In this document: piece by piece, positions 37,803-45,786 of the stretch
Layout: the number at the start of each line of letters is the position of its first letter
Numbering within the stretch: position 1 is the first letter of the stretch
Notes under the pieces: model-generated
Databases searched by the model: none
The model's input: the letters and a program-made list of their open reading frames with translations, nothing else
What the model was told of the DNA's origin: nothing
Translations under genes and position numbers: made by a program
Origin: DATBJJ01 sp963750915
GTDB taxonomy: Bacteria; Acidobacteriota; Vicinamibacteria; Vicinamibacterales; 2-12-FULL-66-21
Length of the DNA: 64,000 bases
Direction: 5' to 3'
Assembly (NCBI GenBank): GCA_963750915.1
Contig: CAVVSF010000008.1
Coordinates: forward strand, 62,001 to 126,000

Positions 37803-40241
37803 TCAGTCGGCGCGCAGTGAGATCATCGGGTTGACCCGCGTCGCCCGCCGTGCCGGGATCAGACAGCCCGCAACGGCGGCCGCCACGAGCAGGAGGGCGA
37901 CAGTCGCATAGGTCTGGACATCGCGCGCGTCGACGCCGAAGAGCTGGGTCTCGAGGAACCGCGCCATCACGAAGGCGCCCGCCAGGCCGAGAACGACGCC
38001 GGCGATCACCAGCTTGAGGCCGTCGATCAGCACCAGCCCGAGCAGATTGGCGGGCGTCGCGCCAAGGGCGAGGCGGAGGCCGAGCTCCTGTGTCCGCTCG
38101 GCGACCGAGTACGACACCACCGCGTACAACCCGACCAGCGACAGCACCAGTGCCAGCGAAGCGAACGTCGAAGCGAGGGACATCGTGAAACGCTGCCGCG
38201 CCACCGCATCCGACACGACCGTCCGCATCGTCCTGACGCGGCCGACCGGCTGGTTCGGGTCGAGCTCGTGCACGGCCGCGCGCGCGACGGTGGCGTAACT
38301 CGACGGGTCGCCCTGCGTCCGCAGCACGATCACCATCTGCGGCGTCGATTCGATCTGGTGGTGAATGTAGACCTGCGGCCGCAGCGCGCTGTCGAGCGCG
38401 GTGTGGCGCGTGTCGCCGACGACACCGACGATCATGAACCACGGCGCCTTGGCGTCGTAGGCAACCAGCTTGATCTGGCGCCCGATCGGGTTCTCGCCGC
38501 CGAAGTACGCCTCGGCCATCATCATGTTGATCAGCACCGTCGGGTTGCTGCCCGGCGCCGGGCTCGCCGGCAGCGGCTCTCCCGCCACCTCGGCAATACC
38601 CATCGTGCGGAAGTAGTCGTTGGTCACCATCCGGAAGTCGGCGAGGATCTCTTTGCCCGGGTCGGGGCGCGGCCGGCCCTCGATCGTCACCTGGCGGAGA
38701 TTCTCGGCCCCGGTCAGCGGGATGTTGGACGCCGCGCCGACAGCGTCCACGCCAGGCACCGCCGCCAGACGGGCGACGACACGGTCGAAGAACTCCGCGG
38801 CGCGCGCCCCGGGGTAGACGGTGCGCGGCACCGTGACCTCCATCGTCAGGACGCCGTCGGCAGTGATGCCGGTATCGACGTTGACCAGCCGGACGAACGT
38901 CTGGATCAGGAGCGAGGCGCCGATCAGCAGCACCGCGGCAATCGCGACCTCCATCACGACGAGGACGTTGCGGGTGCGATGCGCGCGGCGGCTGCCGACG
39001 GCACCGCGGCTGCCGTCGCGCAGGCCCTCGACGAGATCGACGCGCGAGGCCTGCAGCGCCGGCACAATGCCGAAGACGATGCCGGTCAGGAGCGAGATGA
39101 GCGCGGTGAAGCCGACCACGCGCCAGTCGAGCGACGCGGCAGCCACCGGCAGATCGGCCGGCGCCATCAGCAACAGCGCGCGCAGCCCCCACCAGCCGAT
39201 GAGCAGGCCGAGCAATCCGGCAGCGACGGCGAGGACGAGGCTCTCGATCAGCAGCTGGCGCAGGATCTGCCGGCGCTCGGCACCGAGCGCGTAGCGGACG
39301 GCAACCTCGCGCTGCCGTGATGCCGCCTTGACGAGCAGCAGGTTGGCGACATTGACGCAGGCGATCAGCAGCACGCAGCCGACGGCCGCGAGCAGGACGA
39401 TCAACGCGGTGCGTACACCGCCGACGAGCTGCTCGCGCAACGGCATCACCCGCACCGTCCAGCCCGCGTTCGACGCCGGGGACTCCTGCGCGATACCCGC
39501 GGCGATGACGTTGAGCTCGGCTTCTGCCGCCTCCGCGGTGACGCCGTCGCGCAGCCGCCCGATCATTGCGAAGCTCTTCCCGCCGCGGAACGTCCGCTGC
39601 TTCTCGTCGAGGATGTCGAGGGTCCAGATCTCGGGGACCTGCGCCAGCCCGAGAGCGCTCGGCATCTGCGCCGCCGCCGGGAACCGGAACCAGGCGGGCA
39701 TGACACCGATGATCGTCGCCGGCGCGCCGTTTAACGAGATCGATCGACCGAGGACGTCCTCGCCGCCGAATCGCCGCTGCCACAGGCCGTGGCCAATCAG
39801 GACCACCGGGCCGGCAGTCCCGTCGGCTTCGGCGAAGCTGCGCCCCCGCGTCGGCTCGACGCCCAGGGTACGGAAGAAGTTGCGGCTGACGCGAACGCCG
39901 CCGAGGCGCTCCGGCTCACCGCCGCCGGTGAGGTTGACGCGATCGGAGCGCATCGAGGCGAGGTCCTCGAACGCCGTGTTGCGGGTCACGAAGTCATTGA
40001 CGTCCCCGGGCGAGGCCGGGAGGCGATCGAAGCCGAGCCGGCGCTGGACCTCGTCGCTGTGCTGCCACGGCATGACCAGCCGGCCGGGCTCGGCGAAGGG
40101 CATCGGCCGCAGGAGCACCGTATCGACGAGGCTGAAGATTGCGGCGTTGGCGCCGATGCCGAGCGCGAGCGTGCCGAGCGCGATCAGCGTGAAGGCGGGA
40201 CGGCGCAGCAGGGTGCGAATCGCGATCGTGAAATCCTGCAT
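37803..40241 (-). CDS. ADOP-type (MacB/FtsX-like) ABC permease
   Basis: From ATG 40241 the protein has 812 residues, the usual size for Acidobacterial duplicated orphan permeases. The N-terminus AIRTLLRRPAFTLIALGTLA and GIGANAAIFSLVDTVLLRP is diagnostic. Two halves each contain a periplasmic MacB_PCD core and an FtsX membrane domain (REVAVRYALGAERRQIL near 330, QELGLRLALGATPANLL near 720). The frame is open to 41003, but that part only mirrors the ferredoxin and is rejected. No ATPase gene is adjacent, matching the orphan label. Substrate and energy source are unknown. A TATACT box lies about 56 bases upstream. Confidence 0.93.
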   Translation of the reverse strand: MQDFTIAIRTLLRRPAFTLIALGTLALGIGANAAIFSLVDTVLLRPMPFAEPGRLVMPWQHSDEVQRRLGFDRLPASPGDVNDFVTRNTAFEDLASMRSDRVNLTGGGEPERLGGVRVSRNFFRTLGVEPTRGRSFAEADGTAGPVVLIGHGLWQRRFGGEDVLGRSISLNGAPATIIGVMPAWFRFPAAAQMPSALGLAQVPEIWTLDILDEKQRTFRGGKSFAMIGRLRDGVTAEAAEAELNVIAAGIAQESPASNAGWTVRVMPLREQLVGGVRTALIVLLAAVGCVLLIACVNVANLLLVKAASRQREVAVRYALGAERRQILRQLLIESLVLAVAAGLLGLLIGWWGLRALLLMAPADLPVAAASLDWRVVGFTALISLLTGIVFGIVPALQASRVDLVEGLRDGSRGAVGSRRAHRTRNVLVVMEVAIAAVLLIGASLLIQTFVRLVNVDTGITADGVLTMEVTVPRTVYPGARAAEFFDRVVARLAAVPGVDAVGAASNIPLTGAENLRQVTIEGRPRPDPGKEILADFRMVTNDYFRTMGIAEVAGEPLPASPAPGSNPTVLINMMMAEAYFGGENPIGRQIKLVAYDAKAPWFMIVGVVGDTRHTALDSALRPQVYIHHQIESTPQMVIVLRTQGDPSSYATVARAAVHELDPNQPVGRVRTMRTVVSDAVARQRFTMSLASTFASLALVLSLVGLYAVVSYSVAERTQELGLRLALGATPANLLGLVLIDGLKLVIAGVVLGLAGAFVMARFLETQLFGVDARDVQTYATVALLLVAAAVAGCLIPARRATRVNPMISLRAD

Positions 40242-40296
40242 GCGTGGACTGTGTCGCGGCGGCGTGCCCGGCGGAGACACGCGCGGGCGGAGGATG

Positions 40297-40302
40297 AGTA
40301 TA
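40297..40302 (-). promoter_or_regulatory. Candidate -10 TATACT for the ADOP permease gene
   Basis: Minus-strand TATACT lies 55 bases before the ATG at 40241, giving a leader of about 50 bases. A TATGAT at 40332-40337 on the plus strand could serve the divergent ferredoxin gene. No -35 boxes are clear. Confidence 0.3.
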
Positions 40303-40412
40303 TCCCGCGGGCAGACCGAATACGACTTCGATATGATCCGCACACGGCGCGCACGGGGCGCGCCGGGATGTGCTGGGCGCGGCGCCGCGGCGTCGCGCGG
40401 GAGACTCAACTG

Positions 40413-40763
40413 ATGCCGAAGCTGACCGTAGAAGGATTCGAGCCCGTCGACGTCGAGGCAGGGAAACGACTGGTGCTGGCGATCGAAGAGGATGCCAGGG
40501 TCGACGTGCTGCACGCCTGCGGCGGCAATGCGCGGTGCACCACCTGCCGAGTCGAGTTCATCGATGGCGAACCCCCACGGCAGACCGCCGCCGAACAGCA
40601 GGTGCTGGCCGCGCGCGGCGTCACCGGCGCCCGGCTCTCCTGCCAGATCACCTGCGATCACGACATGACCGTGCGGGCGATCTCGCGCCTCACCGGCAGC
40701 GGCCGCCCCGATCCTGGACCGACACCCGCCGTTGAGATCACGCCGCCCCCGGTGTGGGTCTAG
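40413..40763 (+). CDS. [2Fe-2S] ferredoxin
   Basis: A 116-residue plant-type ferredoxin. Cluster ligands are in ACGGNARCTTC (C-X5-C-X2-C, residues about 35-45) with the fourth Cys in ARLSCQITCD, and the beta-grasp fold begins MPKLTVEGFEP. It shuttles single electrons in the cytoplasm; the redox partners are not encoded nearby. The Pro-rich tail (PDPGPTPAVEITPPPVWV) is an addition. ATG at 40413 has GGGAG at 40400-40404. The gene lies alone between the ADOP permease and the SDR gene, in the 171-base gap after which a candidate promoter lies. Confidence 0.9.
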   Translation: MPKLTVEGFEPVDVEAGKRLVLAIEEDARVDVLHACGGNARCTTCRVEFIDGEPPRQTAAEQQVLAARGVTGARLSCQITCDHDMTVRAISRLTGSGRPDPGPTPAVEITPPPVWV

Positions 40764-40833
40764 CAGGAAAGGGAGAAGGCAAGGCAGAAGGGCAACGTTT
40801 TCTGCCTTCTGCCTTCCGCCTTCTCCGCTTCTC
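40764..40833. repeat. Inverted repeat of GAAGGCA-type units
   Basis: The left arm (40764-40798) is a run of purine-rich units GGAGAAGGCAAGGCAGAAGG. The right arm (40799-40833) is the reverse complement, TTCTGCCTTCTGCCTTCCGCC. The arms pair over about 30 bases with almost no loop. It lies between the convergent ferredoxin and SDR genes, so it may end both transcripts. Confidence 0.75.
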
Positions 40834-41860
40834 ATGAGCCTGCTTGCGAGTAGCGCTCGCGGATGCGGGGAATCAGATAGTCCGAGAACGCCTTCTCGAT
40901 CGTGTGCTGCGGCGCGAAGCCCCAGTCGCGGCGCGCCGTGCTGTCGTCGACATCGGCCGGCCATGAATCGACGATGCTCTGGCGCTTGAGGTCGGTATCC
41001 CACGTGATGTCGGCGCCGGGGAACGAACCGGCGACGACATCGCGAATCTCCTCCGCCGACGGGTTGAACGCGGCGACGTTGTAAGCCGTTCGCGTCAAGG
41101 AGTCGGCCGGCGCCGCGGTGAGCGTGAGCAGCGCGTCAACCCCGTCCGGCATGGTCATGAACGGAATCCGCGTGTCTGGACGGACGAAGCAGGCGTAGCT
41201 CTCGCCTTGGGCCGCGGCGTGAATCATCTCGGACGCGTAGTCCGAGGTCCCCCCAGACGGCAGCGTCTGCGCCGAGATCAGGCCGGGGAACCGGACGCAG
41301 CGGAAATCGACGCGGCCGCCGGCGCGCTCGGCCGCCAGCTGCTTGTAGAACCGCGCGTAGTAGCGGCCCAGCTGCTCGCAATACAGCTTATTGCACCCGT
41401 ACATCGTCGTCGGCCGCGCCCAGTCATCTTCCTTGACGCGTCCGGCACGGTTCTTCGTGTCGACGTCCGGCAGGCCGTAGGCGGCGATCGAGGACGGGTA
41501 CATGAAGACCACCGGCCGGCCGTGCGACTCCGCCTCGCGCTGCGCGAACTCGAGCAGGTTGAGTGTGCCCTCGACGTTGACCGTATGCGCCGTGACCGGC
41601 GTGAACTCGGAACGGGTCGAAAGCAACGCCGCGAGATGAAAGACGAGCTCGACCTGGAACTCGGCGAGGACGCGCTCGAGCACGCTGCGATCGAGAATCG
41701 AGCCCGTGATCTCGCGGTCGACCTTGCCGGCAATCACCGGTTCGAGGCGAGCGACGTCGAGGGTGACGATGGCGCGGTGCGACTGGCCGGCGAGTCGCTC
41801 GATGAGACCGTGGCCGATCTCGCCGCCGGCGCCGGTGATGAGCACGACTGGTTTGCGCAC
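40832..41860 (-). CDS. NAD-dependent epimerase/dehydratase, L-threonine 3-dehydrogenase-like
   Basis: From GTG 41860 the protein has 342 residues. The Rossmann motif GAGGEIGHGL is at residues 9-18, the active site is YGCNK (Tyr-X3-Lys) and the ending has IVDSWPADVDDSTARRDWGF, as in SDR-type threonine dehydrogenases. Those enzymes oxidise L-threonine to 2-amino-3-ketobutyrate; other epimerases are possible. The GTG start is preferred to upstream ATGs because the extra frame there mirrors the M64 peptidase gene and a perfect TATAAT is 6 bases before the GTG. It is divergent from the M64 gene by 22 bases. Confidence 0.8.
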   Translation of the reverse strand: MRKPVVLITGAGGEIGHGLIERLAGQSHRAIVTLDVARLEPVIAGKVDREITGSILDRSVLERVLAEFQVELVFHLAALLSTRSEFTPVTAHTVNVEGTLNLLEFAQREAESHGRPVVFMYPSSIAAYGLPDVDTKNRAGRVKEDDWARPTTMYGCNKLYCEQLGRYYARFYKQLAAERAGGRVDFRCVRFPGLISAQTLPSGGTSDYASEMIHAAAQGESYACFVRPDTRIPFMTMPDGVDALLTLTAAPADSLTRTAYNVAAFNPSAEEIRDVVAGSFPGADITWDTDLKRQSIVDSWPADVDDSTARRDWGFAPQHTIEKAFSDYLIPRIRERYSQAGS

Positions 41861-41866
41861 CCGCGA

Positions 41867-41872
41867 ATTATA
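41867..41872 (-). promoter_or_regulatory. -10 TATAAT 6 bases before the GTG at 41860 (leaderless)
   Basis: A perfect sigma-70 -10 box on the minus strand. With 6 bases to the GTG, the transcript would start essentially on the start codon. It lies in a 22-base gap between divergent genes. No -35 box was seen. Confidence 0.6.
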
Positions 41873-41882
41873 CTGAACCACC

Positions 41883-43295
41883 ATGAGCCTCTGGCTGGCG
41901 CTGCTGCTCCTGACCGGCCTCGTCTTCCAGGCACGCGAACCGTTCGACTTCGATCGAACCATGCGCGTCGACTACTTCCACACCGGCGGGCCGGCGTCCG
42001 GTGAAACCGTGTCGCTCGATCGCGTCGTCAACGACGGTGCGTGGCCCGGCCGCCGCAGCGCCTTCGCCGACGACTCCAATCTCGGCAAGTACCTGTTCGA
42101 GGTGCGCGACAAGCAGGACGGCCGGCTGCTCTATTCCCGCGGGTTCGCCTCGATCTACGGCGAGTGGGAGACGACGAGCGAAGCGCGGGCGACGCATCGC
42201 ACGTTCCACGAGTCGCTGCGCTTCCCGTGGCCGCGCGCGGCGGTCGAAGTCGTGCTGAAGAAGCGCCAGTCGGACAACACGTTCGCGAAAGTCTGGGCGA
42301 CCGACGTCGATCCGGGCTCGCGTTTCGTCAACGCGGCGCCGCCGCAGCAGGGCGGCGCGACGGTCACGACCCTGTTCGAGCACGGATCGGCGGCAGCCAA
42401 GGTCGACCTGCTCGTCATCGGCGAAGGCTACACGGCGGCGCAGATGCCGAAGTTCCGCCAGGATGCGGCCCGGCTCGTCGGCCGGCTCTTCGCCGAAGAA
42501 CCGTTCAAGAGCCGCAAGGGTGATTTCAACGTCCGCCTGCTCGAGGTGCCGGCGGCGGCGCCAGGCGTCAACCGGCCGAACGCCGGCGTCTTCCGCCGGA
42601 CGCCGCTCTCGACCGAGTACAACGTGTTCGACTCGGAGCGCTACGTGCTCACGCTCGACAACCGGGCGCTGCGCGACACCGCGGCGGCCGCACCGTACGA
42701 GTTCCTCGAGATCCTGGTGAACGAGCGCACCTACGGTGGCGGCGGCATCTTCAACGACCACGCGACGGCGTCGGTCGACAGCGCCTTCTCCGACTACGTC
42801 TTCGTGCACGAGTTCGGCCACCACTTCGCGGCGCTGGCCGACGAGTACTACACCTCGGACGTCGCCTATGAAACCGGCGCGGCCGCGAAGCAGGAGCCGT
42901 GGGAGCCGAACGTCACAGCGCTCCGCGATCCTGCCGCGCTCAAATGGCGCGACCTCGTCACCGCCGCCACGCCCCTGCCGACACCCTGGCCGAAGGACGC
43001 GTTCGAGGCCCACAGCCGCGGCATTCAGGAACGGCGGCGTGCCATCAGGAAGCGAAACGGTCCCGAGGAAGAAATGGATGCGCTCTTCCGGGAGCAGCGC
43101 GCGTTCGAAGAGAAGCTGCTCGGGGCAGCTCAGCATGCGGGCGCGGTCGGCGCGTTCGAAGGCGCCTCCTACGAGGCGCGCGGGCTCTATCGTCCGCAGG
43201 CCGACTGCATCATGTTCACGCGCGACGACGTCGGTTTCTGCCGCGTCTGCCAGCGCGCCATCAGCCGCATCATCGACCTCTACTCAGAAAAGTAG
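41883..43295 (+). CDS. M64-family (IgA peptidase-like) secreted metallopeptidase
   Basis: A 470-residue peptidase with a hydrophobic N-terminus (LWLALLLLTGLVFQA). The M64 zinc motif HEFGHHFAALADEYY is at residues 309-323, with a Gly-rich GGGGIFNDHATAS just before. The N-terminal 170 residues are a beta-rich domain (MRVDYFHTGGPASG) and the block DLLVIGEGYTAAQMPKFRQD starts the catalytic part. The ending YRPQADCIMFTRDDVGFCRV has paired cysteines typical of the family. Substrate proteins are unknown. The 3' end overlaps the convergent rhomboid gene by 12 bases. Confidence 0.9.
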   Translation: MSLWLALLLLTGLVFQAREPFDFDRTMRVDYFHTGGPASGETVSLDRVVNDGAWPGRRSAFADDSNLGKYLFEVRDKQDGRLLYSRGFASIYGEWETTSEARATHRTFHESLRFPWPRAAVEVVLKKRQSDNTFAKVWATDVDPGSRFVNAAPPQQGGATVTTLFEHGSAAAKVDLLVIGEGYTAAQMPKFRQDAARLVGRLFAEEPFKSRKGDFNVRLLEVPAAAPGVNRPNAGVFRRTPLSTEYNVFDSERYVLTLDNRALRDTAAAAPYEFLEILVNERTYGGGGIFNDHATASVDSAFSDYVFVHEFGHHFAALADEYYTSDVAYETGAAAKQEPWEPNVTALRDPAALKWRDLVTAATPLPTPWPKDAFEAHSRGIQERRRAIRKRNGPEEEMDALFREQRAFEEKLLGAAQHAGAVGAFEGASYEARGLYRPQADCIMFTRDDVGFCRVCQRAISRIIDLYSEK

Positions 43296-44165
43296 GAAGC
43301 GCCACGACAGGAACGACGCCACCACGGCGAGCCCCGACGCGGCGATACAGATGACCGCGAAGACGAGGTGGTCGGTTCGCTCGCGTTTCAGCGGGTCCAG
43401 GAACATCGAGACCAGGTAGCCGCCGAGGTAACCGCCGGCGTGGGCGTAGTTGTCGATCCCAGGGAAGATGAACCCCATGATGAAGAGCGTCGCGGCGTAG
43501 CCGAGCGCTTCCGACCGGATCATCGAGCTGCCGCCACGGCGGCCGTAGTAGACGAGCGCGCCGAGCAGACCGAATATCGAGGCGGAGGCGCCAACGGTCA
43601 TGCGGCTGCCGGTAAACGGCGGCGGCAGGAAGCCGAGGAACGCGCCGGCGAACGAGCTCAAGGCGAACCCTGCCGCGCCCGACAGGACGTAGATGATGAC
43701 CATCCGGCCGGGGCCGTAAATCTCCGCGGTCGCAGGCCCTAACTGCCTTACCCACAGCATGTTGAAGAGGATATGAAGGACACTGCCGTGGAGCCACGAG
43801 GCGCTCAGGATCGTCCACCACTGGCCGTAGCCGAAAACCGGTACCGCCCCCGACGCGCCGAACGCGAGCTGGACGTTCACGGCTGGCGATAGCATCGACA
43901 GCGGATTGCCGCGGCCCATGATGTCTTCCCCGGTCATCACCGTCAGCAGCAGGCCGGCCACGTAGAGCACCGTGCAGGCGCCAATTACGAACGTGACGAA
44001 GCCGAGATCGTTGCCGAGGGCGCGGAACATGGGCGCGAAGCCCCACAGGCCCGGATTGCGGCGGCCGCAGTTGTAACAGGTGTCGTCGTTGACCCCGACG
44101 AGCGAGCCGCACGACGAACAGACGACGGATCCGGTAGTCTGCCGCTTGAACATCCGGCCCAGCAT
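43284..44165 (-). CDS. Rhomboid intramembrane serine protease with N-terminal zinc ribbon
   Basis: A 293-residue protein. Residues 16-33 form a zinc-ribbon-like CSSC...CYNC site (C16, C19, C30, C33). Six or seven membrane segments follow. The catalytic Ser is in GASASIFGLLG and the His in NYAHAGGYLGGYLV; the L1-loop motif is HGSVLHILFNMLWV. Such proteases cleave membrane proteins inside the bilayer; the zinc ribbon may bind a partner or nucleic acid. Its start at 44165 is only 6 bases from the divergent sigma-factor reading. Substrate unknown. Confidence 0.9.
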   Translation of the reverse strand: MLGRMFKRQTTGSVVCSSCGSLVGVNDDTCYNCGRRNPGLWGFAPMFRALGNDLGFVTFVIGACTVLYVAGLLLTVMTGEDIMGRGNPLSMLSPAVNVQLAFGASGAVPVFGYGQWWTILSASWLHGSVLHILFNMLWVRQLGPATAEIYGPGRMVIIYVLSGAAGFALSSFAGAFLGFLPPPFTGSRMTVGASASIFGLLGALVYYGRRGGSSMIRSEALGYAATLFIMGFIFPGIDNYAHAGGYLGGYLVSMFLDPLKRERTDHLVFAVICIAASGLAVVASFLSWRFLLF

Positions 44166-44171
44166 ATCAAG

Positions 44172-44876
44172 GTGAACGCGCCGGACAGCGATTCCGCCAT
44201 GGATCCCGTCGACCCCGACGCTGCCCGGGACAGGGACGAACCTGCTCCCCCCGGCGGGCTAACCAGCCCCGACAACCCCCGTCTAAGCAATTGGATGCCG
44301 CAATCGGATGCCGCAACCGTCGCGCTGGCCCGCGACGGCAACAGCGAGGCGTTTCGCGCGCTCGTCGACAGCCACAGCCGTGCCGTCTACCGGATCGCCC
44401 ATCGCATGACGGGCAACCCCTCGGACGCGGAAGACGTGGTGCAGGAGACGTTTCTCAAGGCGTACCGCCAGCTCGGTCGCTTCGAATCGCGCGCCAACTT
44501 CGGCACCTGGCTGCACCGCATCGCCGTCAACTGCTCGATCGACCTGATCCGGTCGCGGCCGCACCGGGAGTCGGGTCACGACGCCGCCGACCTCGACGAC
44601 ATCGGCAGCATGGACAGCAACGACATGAGACAGAAGACCCCCGAGCGCCTGATGCTCAGCACCGAAGTCCAGGACCGCATCGCCGCGGCGATGTCGCTCC
44701 TCAGCCAGCGCGAACGCGCCGCCTTCGCGCTGCGGCATTTCGAAGGCCACTCGATCGACGACATCAGCCGCTCGCTCGGCATGAAGGCGAACGCGACCAA
44801 GCACAGCATCTTCCGGGCGGTGCGGAAGATGCGCGCGGCGCTCGAACCGTTCATCGCCTCGGATCAGCACAGCTAG
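44172..44876 (+). CDS. ECF-family RNA polymerase sigma factor
   Basis: A 234-residue sigma-70-type ECF factor. Region 2 (about 55-120) includes DAEDVVQETFLKAYRQLGRF and NFGTWLHRIAVNCSIDLIRS; region 4 (about 160-225) includes LSQRERAAFALRHFEGHSI with the helix-turn-helix. The GTG at 44172 leaves 6 bases to the divergent rhomboid gene and gives an acidic, Pro-rich extension of 40 residues; ATG 44202 or 44295 may be the real start. It heads a cassette with an anti-sigma factor 18 bases on and two HEAT-repeat genes, so it probably controls them in response to envelope stress. Confidence 0.88.
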   Translation: MNAPDSDSAMDPVDPDAARDRDEPAPPGGLTSPDNPRLSNWMPQSDAATVALARDGNSEAFRALVDSHSRAVYRIAHRMTGNPSDAEDVVQETFLKAYRQLGRFESRANFGTWLHRIAVNCSIDLIRSRPHRESGHDAADLDDIGSMDSNDMRQKTPERLMLSTEVQDRIAAAMSLLSQRERAAFALRHFEGHSIDDISRSLGMKANATKHSIFRAVRKMRAALEPFIASDQHS

Positions 44877-44894
44877 CCTGGAACGGATAGAACC

Positions 44895-45707
44895 ATGAGC
44901 CACGGCCATACGGCAGCGACCGACACCACGCACCTGAGCGAAGACGATCTGGTGCTGCACTACTACGGCGAGACGTCCGGCGCCGACGAAGCGCGGGCGA
45001 CGGCGCACCTCTCGGCCTGCGCCGCCTGCCACGACGGCTTCCGCAGGCTGCAGCGCGTCCTCGCAGCGGTCGACGAAGCGGCGCTGGCTACTCCGGAGCT
45101 GCCGCAGCATTTCGAGCGGACGGTGTGGGCCCGGCTCGAGCCGAACCTGCAGCGCCGGGATCGCCGCTGGTTCTCCTGGTTCGTGCTCTCCCCCGCCAGG
45201 CTCGCCTGGGTCGCCGGCATCGTCGCGCTGGTCGGCGCGGCGTTCGTCGCCGGACGGATAGTCGATCAACCGGCGGCGCCGGCGACGGTCGCGACCACGG
45301 CCGCCGACGACATCCGCGAGCGGATCCTGCTCGTCGATCTCGGCGATCACCTCGAGCGCTCGCAGATGGTGCTGGTCGAGCTCGTGAGTGCCGACGACCA
45401 GCAGCCGCTCCGCATGGTGGACGAACGCAATCGCGCCGACGAGCTCGTCGGCGCCAACCGGCTGTATCGCCAGGTCGCGGCCGCCAGCGGCAATACGACG
45501 CTGGCCGACTTCCTCGACGACCTCGAACGGGTGCTCGTCGACGTCGCCGCCAGCCCCGAGACGCTGTCGTCGCAGGACCTCGCCGAGGTCCAGCGCCGCA
45601 TCGAGTCGAAGAGCCTGCTGTTCAAGGTCCGGGTCGTGTCATCTGAAGTCCGGCAACGTCAAGAGTCGATGGCGCAGGCGCGCGCGGGCCAGCGCTCGGC
45701 GCTGTAG
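44895..45707 (+). CDS. Anti-sigma factor with zinc-finger motif and one membrane helix
   Basis: A 270-residue single-pass membrane protein. The N-terminal anti-sigma domain has the zinc-binding HLSACAACH (H38, C42, C45) after LHYYGET. A transmembrane helix spans about 100-120 (LAWVAGIVALVGAAFVAG), placing a helical, acidic C-terminal 140 residues in the periplasm, rich in heptads (ERSQMVLVELVSAD, LADFLDDLERVLVDVAA). It should hold the ECF factor inactive until a periplasmic signal arrives. It lies 18 bases after the sigma gene in an operon. Confidence 0.88.
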   Translation: MSHGHTAATDTTHLSEDDLVLHYYGETSGADEARATAHLSACAACHDGFRRLQRVLAAVDEAALATPELPQHFERTVWARLEPNLQRRDRRWFSWFVLSPARLAWVAGIVALVGAAFVAGRIVDQPAAPATVATTAADDIRERILLVDLGDHLERSQMVLVELVSADDQQPLRMVDERNRADELVGANRLYRQVAAASGNTTLADFLDDLERVLVDVAASPETLSSQDLAEVQRRIESKSLLFKVRVVSSEVRQRQESMAQARAGQRSAL

Positions 45708-45718
45708 CCATCGGTTTT

Positions 45719-45755
45719 CAGTTATCAGCTGTCAGCGCCTGGCTGTCAGCGCCAG
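45719..45755. repeat. GCTGTCA-type repeat between the anti-sigma and HEAT genes
   Basis: Two tandem copies of CAGCTGTCAGCGCC-like units (45725-45755) end in CTGGC...GCCAG, which can pair. The unit matches the one at 17147-17179. The 79-base gap has no other feature except AGAGG near the next start. Confidence 0.55.
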
Positions 45756-45786
45756 TTTCGGGTTTCCGAACGCAGAGGGATCGAAC

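Noticed and set aside
40242..41003. N-terminal extension of the ADOP permease
   Set aside because: It runs opposite the ferredoxin and repeat region; the family N-terminus begins exactly at ATG 40241.
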